DNA of 64,000 bases from an uncultured Aliivibrio sp. (GTDB lineage: Bacteria > Pseudomonadota > Gammaproteobacteria > Enterobacterales > Vibrionaceae), in the NCBI RefSeq assembly GCF_946479765.1, contig NZ_CAMLHO010000015.1, forward strand, positions 1 through 64,000, given 5' to 3'. Shown here in pieces: positions 9,049 to 18,477 of the stretch. Each line of letters starts with the position of its first letter. Within the stretch, counting starts at the first letter, position 1. The notes beneath the pieces are model-generated. The model had not been told where the DNA came from, ran no database searches, and worked only from the letters and a program-made list of their open reading frames with translations. The position numbers and the translations under genes were made by a program.

Positions 9049-10057
9049 AGACAAGAACGAGGTTTGGCTACTATTAGACAGTCGAGATGTGGGGGGAATA
9101 GAAACTCACATTTTACAACTCGCACAGGGATTAAAATCATTCAATCATACTGTGCGAGTGATTTTTCTGCGTCAATACGAGCAGCCTCACCCGCTGATCC
9201 ATTTGCTGAATAATACCAATATTTCTTATCGTTTTTTAAATGGATCATTGCGTGATTTATTTCGCTATACACGTCACCACTCTCCCACGGTTATTCACTC
9301 TCACGGTTATAAAGCCGGACTTTACTCACGTTTATTGCGCTTATCTTTGCTCACATCGCATCAAAAAATACGCTTTATTACTACTTTTCATGCAGGAGAA
9401 GTAAGCCAAGGTAAACTGGCAATATATGATTTTCTAGATAGATGGAGCGCCCCATTAAGCCACTATCGTTTTTCAGTCAGTGAGCAAATAGGCCAACGTG
9501 TACCGAGTAAAACAACGATACTAAATAACTTTATCAACACCCAAGGCCTTACTCAGCATCAAGGGCAACAAATCGCTTTTGTTGGCCGTTTAAGCCATGA
9601 AAAAGCCCCAGATCGCTTTATTCAACTAGCCCAGCAGCATCCAGAGCACAAATTTCATATTTATGGTTCTGGTCCAATGGAACAAGAATTGAATAACCGA
9701 GATCTACGCAATGTCGTTTTTCATGGCCACCAAGATTCTATGGACACCATTTGGCGAGACATTGGGTTATTAATTATTTGCTCTCGCTATGAAGGCTTAC
9801 CCATGACGGCACTAGAAGCGATGGGAAGAGGCATTCCAGTAATATCGACACCTGTTGGCAATCTTCATAAACTAATTGAACACCAAAAGAATGGCTGGAT
9901 AGTTGAACCTAAGCAGTTATCCGACACATTAACTCATTGGTTTACGCTTCCCTCTTCTCAAAAAACGAAAATTCAACAAGCTGCACAACAAACCATCCAA
10001 GCCAATTTTTCTACAGACGCTGTCATACCAACAATAGTGGCAGCCTATAAAATATAG
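9029..10057 (+). CDS. sypH: Glycosyltransferase family 4/1 SypH (start overlaps sypG end by 20 bp)
   Basis: GT4 motifs GGIETHILQLAQGL, FVGRLSHEKAPDRF, EGLPMTALEAMGRGIPVIST; synteny. Confidence 0.85.
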   Translation: MKNQTPKDKNEVWLLLDSRDVGGIETHILQLAQGLKSFNHTVRVIFLRQYEQPHPLIHLLNNTNISYRFLNGSLRDLFRYTRHHSPTVIHSHGYKAGLYSRLLRLSLLTSHQKIRFITTFHAGEVSQGKLAIYDFLDRWSAPLSHYRFSVSEQIGQRVPSKTTILNNFINTQGLTQHQGQQIAFVGRLSHEKAPDRFIQLAQQHPEHKFHIYGSGPMEQELNNRDLRNVVFHGHQDSMDTIWRDIGLLIICSRYEGLPMTALEAMGRGIPVISTPVGNLHKLIEHQKNGWIVEPKQLSDTLTHWFTLPSSQKTKIQQAAQQTIQANFSTDAVIPTIVAAYKI

Positions 10058-10102
10058 CAGCATTCATCTTCACGCTCCTTTCTCTCAAATTGAAAAAACC
10101 TA

Positions 10103-10117
10103 TTCTCATTTTGATAA
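10103..10117 (+). promoter_or_regulatory. SypG enhancer-like site (TTCTCATTTTGATAA)
   Basis: TTCTCAnnnTG pattern about 60 bp upstream of a sigma-54 promoter; a weaker copy CTCTCAAATTGAAAA at 10082-10096. Confidence 0.5.
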
Positions 10118-10176
10118 ATCGCCCTCAAAGAAAAAATATTGATAATAGAATCAATCAGATAAACACCTTAACAATC

Positions 10177-10191
10177 TGGCACTCCCTTTGC
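10177..10191 (+). promoter_or_regulatory. Consensus sigma-54 promoter upstream of sypL (TGGCAC-TCCCT-TTGC)
   Basis: Exact TGGCAC-N5-TTGC. Confidence 0.8.
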
Positions 10192-10208
10192 TTTATCTCT
10201 TATATCAA

Positions 10209-10322
10209 AAAGTAACCTTACTGCTCGTCTATTATGGTGATAACTGGAGCCGAAGCGCTGAAGTCTGCTTAATCAATCTAATCAAAAGCATTAATCACCC
10301 TATTTCAGCACAAGAAAGGTAA
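10209..10322 (+). pseudogene. Coding-like scar, possible remnant of a glycosyltransferase gene (sypI?) left by deletion
   Basis: In-frame KVTLLLVYYGDNWSRSAEVCLINLIKSINHPISAQER* without a convincing start codon; GT2-like N-terminus (VTLLLVYYGD). Confidence 0.4.
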
Positions 10323-10340
10323 CCAACAAAGAGGCAAGTT

Positions 10341-11735
10341 ATGATGATGAATGATGCACCATTCCAATCAAAATCACTGCAATGGTTTACTGCAATTATC
10401 TGCTCACTGTTTGCAGGGGTTTTATGGCGCTTATTTCCTCACCCCGCTTTAATTATCGTGCTAGGTATTTTACCTCTTGCTGTGCTTTATACTCTTAATC
10501 GCCCTTTTCTGATGGTATTACTGTTTGTGATCTTCTCTTTTTTCCGCATTCATGAGGTCTTCCCGCAAATTTACAACCTTAAAATCCCACTGTTATTGTC
10601 TCTTGGATCTTTGGCGGCATTGAGTTGGCAAGTCGGTATAACCAAACAAATAAAATTGTTTTGGTGTAAAGAATTTACGTTACTTACCTGCTTTATGATT
10701 TTGATAATTATAGGAATTGTCTTTGCTAGTAATCGACCTATTGCTATTGAATATTTCAAAGGTATTTATTGGAAAATAATCCTGATGACATTTGCTATTG
10801 CGGTATTAGTCCGAAGCCCTCAACAGCTCTCATTCACTTTAAAGGCGATCACCATTGCTGGAGTTCTTGTCGGAATCGTCGCCATTCAAAATAAGTTAGG
10901 AGGCATTGGTTTAGTGGAAGGAACTCGTGTCACGATTGGACGAGAATTTGGCTCAATGTTGGGGGACCCTAACGATCTTGCGCTAGTTCTTATGTTCCCT
11001 ACTTCATTTGCCGTCGGGTTATTAGTGACTCATCAATTGCCTTGGCATCAACGTCTGCTCGGATTTATCGCTATCCCTATTCTTTTTTGGGCTGTAATCG
11101 CAACCCAAAGCCGAGGCGGGCTATTAGGGATGGTCGCTGTTTTCGGTATTTATGGCTTACAACGAATCAAATCTAAAGCACTCCTTATCTCTATCGCCGT
11201 TATCGCCGGAGGGATTTTATTTATTGTTGCAGGAATTTCAGATCGATCATCAGGAGGCGCAGCAGAGGCTGGTATTGATGCCTCATCAATGGGACGATTA
11301 TACGCATGGGAAGCCGCGGTTAAAATGGCAATAAGTCACCCATTTACAGGGGTTGGTTTAGATAACTTTTTTGCTAATTATTTCTATTACAGTCCTCATT
11401 GGGATGGATTAAACCATGCCGTTCACAGTACATGGTTTGGTGTACTGGCAGAAACTGGTTTTCTTGGGTTAATTATTTTTATTAGCTTAATTGCTGTATT
11501 AATAAAAAATGCGAATAAAACACTACAAGCAGTAAAAGCGGTACAAGATAGAATTGATCCTGCCATATATACCTGTGCTCAAGCGGTATTCGCAGGATTA
11601 ATTGGCACCATTGTTTCTGGTACTTTTTTAACTCAAGGGTTCAACTGGCCGATTTACATTCTAGCGGCATTGGTCGTTGCGGTTAATAAAACCAGTGAGA
11701 TAGCATTAGCTAAGATCAATGAATCAAACTCATGA
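10341..11735 (+). CDS. sypL: O-antigen ligase/polymerase family membrane protein SypL
   Basis: Polytopic; Wzy_C-like region TQSRGGLLGMVAVFGIYG...HPFTGVGLDNF...HSTWFGVLAETGFLGLIIF. Confidence 0.83.
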   Translation: MMMNDAPFQSKSLQWFTAIICSLFAGVLWRLFPHPALIIVLGILPLAVLYTLNRPFLMVLLFVIFSFFRIHEVFPQIYNLKIPLLLSLGSLAALSWQVGITKQIKLFWCKEFTLLTCFMILIIIGIVFASNRPIAIEYFKGIYWKIILMTFAIAVLVRSPQQLSFTLKAITIAGVLVGIVAIQNKLGGIGLVEGTRVTIGREFGSMLGDPNDLALVLMFPTSFAVGLLVTHQLPWHQRLLGFIAIPILFWAVIATQSRGGLLGMVAVFGIYGLQRIKSKALLISIAVIAGGILFIVAGISDRSSGGAAEAGIDASSMGRLYAWEAAVKMAISHPFTGVGLDNFFANYFYYSPHWDGLNHAVHSTWFGVLAETGFLGLIIFISLIAVLIKNANKTLQAVKAVQDRIDPAIYTCAQAVFAGLIGTIVSGTFLTQGFNWPIYILAALVVAVNKTSEIALAKINESNS

Positions 11736-11754
11736 TTTCTCCTATTCAAATCGA

Positions 11755-11769
11755 GTCTCAAAATGAGAA
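11755..11769 (-). promoter_or_regulatory. SypG enhancer-like site (TTCTCATTTTGAGAC on - strand; near-palindromic)
   Basis: TTCTCAnnnTG pattern upstream of sypM. Confidence 0.5.
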
Positions 11770-11827
11770 AATAAATACCCCCTAAAAATATAAAAGCTAT
11801 CCCATTGATAAACAAATGAAAAATAAC

Positions 11828-11842
11828 TGGCACAATCCATGA
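11828..11842 (+). promoter_or_regulatory. sigma-54-like promoter of sypM (TGGCAC-AATCC-ATGA, weak -12)
   Basis: Perfect -24 TGGCAC; -12 has two mismatches to TTGC. Confidence 0.5.
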
Positions 11843-11881
11843 AGTACTTATTATATAAGCAACCAAAAAAGGAATGCCACT

Positions 11882-12637
11882 ATGAGTACATTATCTGTTT
11901 ATCGATTAAAACAATGGCTAAAAGAGGGGAAAAGCCCACTTGCTTCTCGTCTATTTCAAATCGCGAAATCGATTCGCTTTTTCGAACTACCTACACCTCG
12001 CCCTATTAATGCTCTTTTTTATGGGCTGCATAAAACCATTACCACTCAATGGCAAGCATTCACGCATCTTGTTTTTTATGTTCCCGCCTTTAAAGGACGT
12101 TTAGATGCATATGGAAAACGCATTTTATTATATGGCGGACTGCCTTTTTTTAGTGGCCCATTAACAATGACCATTGGAGATGATTGTCGGATCTCAGGAC
12201 AAACCACCTTCAGCGGACGAACTAATTCCGAGAACCCAACCCTGACCGTCGGAAACAATGTCGATATTTGTTGGCAAACCACCATTGCTGTCGGTAACCG
12301 CATTGTTATTGGTGACAATGTACGTATTGCTGGACAAGGTTTTTTGTGCGGTTATCCAGGACATCCAATTGACCCAACAGAGCGTGCATTAGGCAAAGCC
12401 GATTTAGATAGCCAAGTAGGTAACATAATTTTGGAGAAAGACGTATGGCTTGGCTCTCGCGTTAGCATCATTGGTAATGTCACCGTCGGCGAAGGAACCA
12501 TTGTCGCTTCAGGTAGTGTCGTAACCAAAAGCTTACCGCCATTTGTATTAGCAGGCGGAAACCCAGCAAAAATCATCAAACCATTAGCTATCAACCACTC
12601 AGAAACCATCAAAGAGGAAATGTATTATGAAGCATGA
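11882..12637 (+). CDS. sypM: Hexapeptide-repeat acyltransferase SypM
   Basis: LbH repeats (IGDNVRIAGQGF, VWLGSRVSIIGNVTVGEGTIVASGSVVTKSLPPF, GGNPAKIIK). Confidence 0.85.
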   Translation: MSTLSVYRLKQWLKEGKSPLASRLFQIAKSIRFFELPTPRPINALFYGLHKTITTQWQAFTHLVFYVPAFKGRLDAYGKRILLYGGLPFFSGPLTMTIGDDCRISGQTTFSGRTNSENPTLTVGNNVDICWQTTIAVGNRIVIGDNVRIAGQGFLCGYPGHPIDPTERALGKADLDSQVGNIILEKDVWLGSRVSIIGNVTVGEGTIVASGSVVTKSLPPFVLAGGNPAKIIKPLAINHSETIKEEMYYEA

Positions 12638-13772
12638 TCTTATCGTTTTTGGCGAAGATTGGGGTGGTTTACCGTCAAGTACTCAACATTTAATTAAACA
12701 ATTATCACTGACTAGAAAAGTTATTTGGATTAACTCAATAGGGTTGCGTCAACCTAATTGGTCATTGCATGACATAAAACGTGCATGGCACAAACTGACT
12801 CAGAAAAAAATCAATACTAAGGAAGCCCTGCAATCTGCGCCTTTTCAAACGATTAATCTCAAAACAATTCCCGCGCCTAAAGGAAGATTTTTTCGATGGG
12901 TAGCAAAACAGTTAATCGTAAAACAGCTGAAACCAATAATAAAAAAAGCAAAACTGCAGCACCCTATTCTATGGACTTCTTTACCGACCGTAGCTGACAT
13001 TTGTGGCAGTTTAGAAGAAGCAAATGTCATTTATTACTGCGGTGATGATTTTGGCGCACTAGCGGGGGTTGATCATGGTGTCGTACTTGAGCACGAGAAA
13101 AAACTAATACAAAAATCAGATTTAATTTTGGCAGCCAGTCCAATATTATGTGAGAAATTCCCTCAAGAAAAAGTGAAGTTCTTACCCCATGGCGTTGATT
13201 TTACGCTATTTAATCAACCTATTTTTAGAGCGAAGGATTTACCTAATGACGGCCGACCTATCGCTGGTTTTTACGGCAGTTTATCTAAATGGCTAGATTA
13301 CGACTTACTTAACCAAGTGATTGAAACTAATCCAGATTGGCACTTTGTCTTCATTGGTCAAAATGAATTGCCCTATCAGCCTATTCTTGAAAGAAACAAT
13401 GTACACTTTCTTGGCCCTAAGCCTCATCACCAATTGCCTCGTTATAGTCAACACTGGCAAGCGAGCTTATTACCTTTTATTGATAACGACCAAATTCGCT
13501 CGTGTAACCCTTTAAAGCTCTTAGAATATTTGGCGACCGGAACGCCTATTATCAGTACCGATTTTCCTGCGCTTGCTCCTTATAAATCAGTGATTCACAC
13601 TGTAAATTCAATAAATGAATTTAATACAAGTTTAAATACCATTCAGCAACATTGGTTAACTCTGAATAAATCAGAGAGCACTCAGCAGAGGCAACAACAG
13701 TTCAATTTGATTAAATCTCACACATGGCAAGCCAAAGCAAAACAGCTTGACGCATGGTTGGAGGAATTATGA
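12627..13772 (+). CDS. sypN: Glycosyltransferase SypN
   Basis: GT-B fold motifs GFYGSLSKWLDYDLL, FIGQN, CNPLKLLEYLATGTPIISTDFPA. Confidence 0.82.
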   Translation: MKHDLIVFGEDWGGLPSSTQHLIKQLSLTRKVIWINSIGLRQPNWSLHDIKRAWHKLTQKKINTKEALQSAPFQTINLKTIPAPKGRFFRWVAKQLIVKQLKPIIKKAKLQHPILWTSLPTVADICGSLEEANVIYYCGDDFGALAGVDHGVVLEHEKKLIQKSDLILAASPILCEKFPQEKVKFLPHGVDFTLFNQPIFRAKDLPNDGRPIAGFYGSLSKWLDYDLLNQVIETNPDWHFVFIGQNELPYQPILERNNVHFLGPKPHHQLPRYSQHWQASLLPFIDNDQIRSCNPLKLLEYLATGTPIISTDFPALAPYKSVIHTVNSINEFNTSLNTIQQHWLTLNKSESTQQRQQQFNLIKSHTWQAKAKQLDAWLEEL

Positions 13773-15268
13773 TCACACTAAGTCAGCGTTTTTTAATTAT
13801 CTTAGAATCAGCGTGGCGTCGACGTTATCTAATTGTAATCCCTATTTTATTAGTGCCTGTCATAGGATTTACCATTGGAAAATTAGCACCAAAATATTAC
13901 GATTCTCACACCAGTATGTTGATCCAAGAGACAGCAAAAATGAATCCATTTCTTGAGGATTTAGCCGTATCTACCATGCTAAAAGAACGGTTAAGTTCAC
14001 TACAAACATTGCTGCATAGCCGACATATTTTAGGCCTAGTTGCCGAAGAAAGAGGTTACACGCATGATTCGATGGCGCCACAAGCGATAGATAATGCCAT
14101 TGCTGAACTCTCTAATAATTTATCGGTCACTATGGCTGGTAAAGATTTAATTCGGATTGATTACCGTTCAAGCAGCCCTGAAGGAATGAAAGACACTTTA
14201 GACGCTGTCAGCCGTCATTTTACTGAGCAACTACTGGCACCAGAACGTTCATCAATGAAAGACTCAAGCCAATTTTTATCAGATAACATAAAACATCGTC
14301 GCCAAGAGTTAGATCTCGCTGAGGAAAAACTGGCGGAATTTAAAAGTCGTAGTGATACCACCTTACCAGAAATGCAAATTACCAGTTTAGCTCGTTTAAC
14401 TAAGCTCAAACAGCGCCTCTATGAACGCCAAGCAGAACTTGCTGGCGCAAAAAAACGCTTAGGGTCAATTGACCTACAGCTTTCAAAAACTAATCCAGTA
14501 ATTGGGAAATTAGAAGAACAGATAATTCGTATTCGTGGGGAGTTAACCTTACTTCAAGCTAAATACACACCGCAGCACAGTAAAGTACAAGGTAAATTAA
14601 GAAACCTAAATCGATTAGAAGAAGAACGAACTCGCTTACTTTCTCAAACACAACCCGGAATAAGCAGTGAACAACTTTGGGATATAGCAAGCAGTAATAG
14701 TGTTGACAATTTATCTAAAGCGCCTCCAATTCTATTATCACAATTGGAAGAATTACAAAAAGCAACCAGTAAAGTCGATGCATTAACAGAAGAGGCTTTG
14801 GTTCTAGAAACCATGATAAAAGATCTTGAAATTCAAGCATCTAACTTTGGTAACAATGAAAAGGAACTGTATCAATTACAACGAGATTTAGTTTTAAAAC
14901 GTGGATTATATGATGACTTAGTCGAGCGTTTTGAAATGGCAAAGTTAACTCATTCTCTTGGTATATTTGAACAAGAAAAGCGAGTAAAAATCATTGATAG
15001 ACCCTATAAACCCAATAGTCCATCAAACTTACCAAACCTTCTTTTTATTATTGCAGGGATATTTGGAGGGATTGGTTTAGGAGCTGGTTTAGCCGTGATC
15101 GCAGAATTATGCGACACCACGATTCGTCGAAAAGATGAAATAGTACTGCTGAGTGAAGCTCCCGTATTAAGCCGAATTCCACCACAACCAATTAAATACT
15201 TTCGCCAACCACAAAGTAAGCAACCCACTCCTGATCACTGTTATACGTCACATCCATTTTCAAATTAA
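13769..15268 (+). CDS. sypO: Chain-length determinant / polysaccharide co-polymerase SypO
   Basis: Wzz/PCP: two TM flanks, coiled coil, IDRPYKPNSPSNLPNLLFIIAGIFGGIGLGAGLAVIAEL. Confidence 0.87.
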   Translation: MITLSQRFLIILESAWRRRYLIVIPILLVPVIGFTIGKLAPKYYDSHTSMLIQETAKMNPFLEDLAVSTMLKERLSSLQTLLHSRHILGLVAEERGYTHDSMAPQAIDNAIAELSNNLSVTMAGKDLIRIDYRSSSPEGMKDTLDAVSRHFTEQLLAPERSSMKDSSQFLSDNIKHRRQELDLAEEKLAEFKSRSDTTLPEMQITSLARLTKLKQRLYERQAELAGAKKRLGSIDLQLSKTNPVIGKLEEQIIRIRGELTLLQAKYTPQHSKVQGKLRNLNRLEEERTRLLSQTQPGISSEQLWDIASSNSVDNLSKAPPILLSQLEELQKATSKVDALTEEALVLETMIKDLEIQASNFGNNEKELYQLQRDLVLKRGLYDDLVERFEMAKLTHSLGIFEQEKRVKIIDRPYKPNSPSNLPNLLFIIAGIFGGIGLGAGLAVIAELCDTTIRRKDEIVLLSEAPVLSRIPPQPIKYFRQPQSKQPTPDHCYTSHPFSN

Positions 15269-15280
15269 TTGTTATATTCA

Positions 15281-15295
15281 TTCTCAATTTGCAAA
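15281..15295 (+). promoter_or_regulatory. SypG enhancer-like site (TTCTCAATTTGCAAA)
   Basis: TTCTCAnnnTGC pattern upstream of sypP; nearly identical to the sypA site. Confidence 0.6.
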
Positions 15296-15342
15296 TATTC
15301 ACTTTTTAAATATAAACCATTGAATATAAAGGACAATATAAC

Positions 15343-15357
15343 TGGCACAAACCCTGC
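15343..15357 (+). promoter_or_regulatory. sigma-54 promoter of sypP (TGGCAC-AAACC-CTGC)
   Basis: -24/-12 pattern with one mismatch. Confidence 0.72.
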
Positions 15358-15390
15358 AATTATTAAATAAATAATAAAAAGGAGCTTGCT

Positions 15391-16479
15391 ATGAAAAACA
15401 TTATTCATGTTGTCCAACACCTTTCTCCTGGTGGATTAGAAACCATGGTGTTAGATATGTTGGAGTTTTCTAATCCAAACCACAAAACAATGGTTGTGAG
15501 TCTAGAAGGGACACTCAAAGATACATTAGATCATTGGCCAAGATTGGCTCGCTACCAAGACCGTGTAATTTGCTTAAATAAATCACCCGGTTTTTCCATT
15601 GCTGTGGTTAAACAATTACTTTCAATATCTAAGCAATACCATGTGGATGTACTTCACTCTCACCATATTGGTCCGTTAATTTATTCAGGCCTCACTGCCT
15701 TACTAAATCGTAAAATAACGCATGTACATACTGAACATGATGCTTGGCACTTAAATAGCAAAAAACATCGCTATTTACAGCAATCCATCCTTACCTTATC
15801 CAAGCCAACATTAGTTGCAGATGCTAATTTCGTAAAAAAATCATTAGCTCGTATATATAATCAATACCCTATCTACACGATTAAAAATGGAATAGACCCT
15901 AATAAATTTACGGTAGGTAATAAGGCGCAAGCAAGACATTCATTAGGCATAGTATTACCTAGAGGCGCGATTGTGGTTGGAAATGCCGCAAGGTTAGAGA
16001 CCGTGAAAGGGCAACCTAACCTTATAGAAGCCTTTCGCTTTCTAAATAAAAAATACCATTTGCTACTGGCTGGTTCTGGTTCAAGAAAATCGCATTTACA
16101 CGCATTAGTTCATCAATATAAGTTAGAAGATAGAGTTCACTTTCTTGGTCATATTGATCACATGCCAACCTTCTATCAAGCGTTAGATGTATTTTGCTTG
16201 CCATCAAATAACGAAGGATTTCCTCTCTCAACTCTAGAAGCTCAAGCCTGTGGGATCCCTTGTATTGCAAATAATGTAGGAGGTGTCGCCGAAACACTCT
16301 GTCCAATCTATAGTCAATTGGTCAATAGTAACCGTCCTATTATGCTGACAGCAGCCATTAATTCGATTACCCAACAATCCAACGTTGGCAACCCAAGAGA
16401 CTTCATTCTAAAAAACAATCACGCAAAATCTATGGCAACCGCTTATGAACATTTATACTTTTCGGGAGTGACTATATGA
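15391..16479 (+). CDS. sypP: Glycosyltransferase family 4 SypP
   Basis: LSPGGLETMVLDML, IKNGIDPNKF, NNEGFPLSTLEAQACGIPCIANNVGG. Confidence 0.86.
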   Translation: MKNIIHVVQHLSPGGLETMVLDMLEFSNPNHKTMVVSLEGTLKDTLDHWPRLARYQDRVICLNKSPGFSIAVVKQLLSISKQYHVDVLHSHHIGPLIYSGLTALLNRKITHVHTEHDAWHLNSKKHRYLQQSILTLSKPTLVADANFVKKSLARIYNQYPIYTIKNGIDPNKFTVGNKAQARHSLGIVLPRGAIVVGNAARLETVKGQPNLIEAFRFLNKKYHLLLAGSGSRKSHLHALVHQYKLEDRVHFLGHIDHMPTFYQALDVFCLPSNNEGFPLSTLEAQACGIPCIANNVGGVAETLCPIYSQLVNSNRPIMLTAAINSITQQSNVGNPRDFILKNNHAKSMATAYEHLYFSGVTI

Positions 16480-17657
16480 ACATTTTTCTTATCATCATAA
16501 CCACCTTTAGTATTATTGCGGTAGTCTACCATCACGCATTGTATCCGATGCTATTACGTTTGTTGGCTACTCGTTACCCACAACAAAATATGCCATTCAC
16601 TCCAAGAGGGTTTCATCAATCAAAAAAAGATCGTGCTCTGCCAACCATTACAATGATCATTCCGGCTTATAATGAACAAGAATGGATAGCGGATAAGATC
16701 CGTAACCTATCCTGTCTGGATTATCCATCGCAAAAACTGTCTATCATTATTGCTTGCGATGGGTGCAGTGATGATACCGTTAATATTGCGTATGACACCA
16801 TTCAAGAAGCCGTTTGCTCTGATGTACACATTGAAGTTCATGTGTTTGAAGAAAATCAGGGGAAAGTCTCTCTACTTAATCAATTAATCCCTCAATATGA
16901 CAGCGATATTATCGCGTTAAGTGATGTATCAGCCCTACTTTCCTACGATGCATTGTTAATTGCGGCAAAGCACTTTAATAACCCAGAGGTAGGAGTGGTA
17001 AACCCAACTTATCATCTGTTAACGCCAAGCTCAATTGGCGAGAAAAAATATTGGGAATACCAGACTACCATTAAACAACAAGAAGCCATGATTGGGTCCA
17101 GTTTAGGTTCGCATGGCGCATTTTATCTTTTTAGAAATGAATTATTTATCCCATTAGATAACGACATCATTAACGATGACTTTATCTTACCAATGAAAAT
17201 CGTAGAGCAAGGCTATCAAGCTATTTATGATCCTAGAATGCGAGCACTCGAATTAGAACGAGTTATCCAAAAAGATGATTTTGCACGCCGCTTACGAATA
17301 TCTGCGGGTAATCTTCAACAATTGCTACGTTTAGCCCCTTTATTTAGTCCAAAATACAGAGGAACTGCATTTACTTTTTTCTCCGGTAAAGGGCTTAGAT
17401 TTACAATGCCATATTTTATGATCATTGCGTATATTGGGTCCATACTGCTTCTTTCAAACCCAATTTTTCTGGTCGCCTTTATTGGGCAAACATTAGGTTA
17501 CAGCATTGGTTTGTTTGGCTTTATTTTTCCTACTTTATTTTCAAATAAATATTGCCAAACCATTACCTATCTCATCACAGGACATACCGCTAATTTTATC
17601 GGTGGCCTTACCTATCTATTCAATAAACCGATGTCATGGACTCGAGTACATAAATAA
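16476..17657 (+). CDS. sypQ: Glycosyltransferase family 2 membrane protein SypQ
   Basis: TMIIPAYNEQEWIADKI, IIACDGCSDDT, ALSDVSALL, C-terminal TM segments. Confidence 0.87.
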   Translation: MNIFLIIITTFSIIAVVYHHALYPMLLRLLATRYPQQNMPFTPRGFHQSKKDRALPTITMIIPAYNEQEWIADKIRNLSCLDYPSQKLSIIIACDGCSDDTVNIAYDTIQEAVCSDVHIEVHVFEENQGKVSLLNQLIPQYDSDIIALSDVSALLSYDALLIAAKHFNNPEVGVVNPTYHLLTPSSIGEKKYWEYQTTIKQQEAMIGSSLGSHGAFYLFRNELFIPLDNDIINDDFILPMKIVEQGYQAIYDPRMRALELERVIQKDDFARRLRISAGNLQQLLRLAPLFSPKYRGTAFTFFSGKGLRFTMPYFMIIAYIGSILLLSNPIFLVAFIGQTLGYSIGLFGFIFPTLFSNKYCQTITYLITGHTANFIGGLTYLFNKPMSWTRVHK

Positions 17658-17671
17658 TAAGGGACACTATT

Positions 17672-18316
17672 ATGATGGATTCTTACTACACAATTAATAA
17701 ACCAATTATTCGCGCTAAACGTACCTTTGATGTGTGCTTATCTATTATTGGATTAATACTCACACTGCCGCTGTTTCCTTTTATTGCTCTTGCGATAAAA
17801 CTCAATTCAACAGGCCCTATTTTTTATCGTCAACTGCGAGTAGGGAGAGCGATGCCTGACCAAATACATGTCTTTGAGATGATTAAATTCAGAAGCATGG
17901 TGCAAGATGCCGAAGCAGCAACAGGGGCAACACTAGCAACCGACGGCGATAGTCGAGTAACTCTCGTCGGCCGCTTCTTAAGAAAAACTCGTTTAGATGA
18001 ACTGCCACAATTTTTTAATGTACTGAATGGTGATATGTCTCTAGTGGGCCCAAGGCCTGAGCGACCTACCTTTTATAGTAAATTAGATCGCGAAATACCT
18101 TATTTTAGCGAACGTACTTATGGGGTGCTTCCAGGAATAACTGGCCTTGCTCAAGTCAACCAAGGTTATGACACTTGCATTGAAGATGTGCGTTCTAAAG
18201 TAGGATTTGATCACAGCTATGCTCTTTCTCTTAGATCTATTTCTAGTTGGATAAAATCCGATGTCACTATTTTATTAATGACCGTAAAGGTAATGATTTT
18301 TGCACGTGGGCAATAA
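17672..18316 (+). CDS. sypR: Undecaprenyl-phosphate sugar phosphotransferase SypR
   Basis: KRTFDVCLSIIGLILTLPLF, FEMIKFRSM, LRKTRLDELPQFFNVLNGDMSLVGPRPERP. Confidence 0.92.
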   Translation: MMDSYYTINKPIIRAKRTFDVCLSIIGLILTLPLFPFIALAIKLNSTGPIFYRQLRVGRAMPDQIHVFEMIKFRSMVQDAEAATGATLATDGDSRVTLVGRFLRKTRLDELPQFFNVLNGDMSLVGPRPERPTFYSKLDREIPYFSERTYGVLPGITGLAQVNQGYDTCIEDVRSKVGFDHSYALSLRSISSWIKSDVTILLMTVKVMIFARGQ

Positions 18317-18477
18317 TAATAATAATAATAAGCACAGTAAATGAAGGTAATACAATACGTTAGTTTATATGAGACAAGACCCGTAAGTATTAAAAATGAT
18401 ACGCCTGTTTTTCATTCTTACCTGTTATTATGAACAGCATATTATTAATGTAATTATTAGTTACTAGGTGCCTAAAC

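Noticed and set aside
12076-12612. Two antisense ORFs opposite sypM
   Set aside because: Explained by codon structure of the hexapeptide-repeat gene.
18312-18331. (ATA)n run at the end of sypR
   Set aside because: Short trinucleotide run just past/at the stop codon; no functional argument beyond AT richness.
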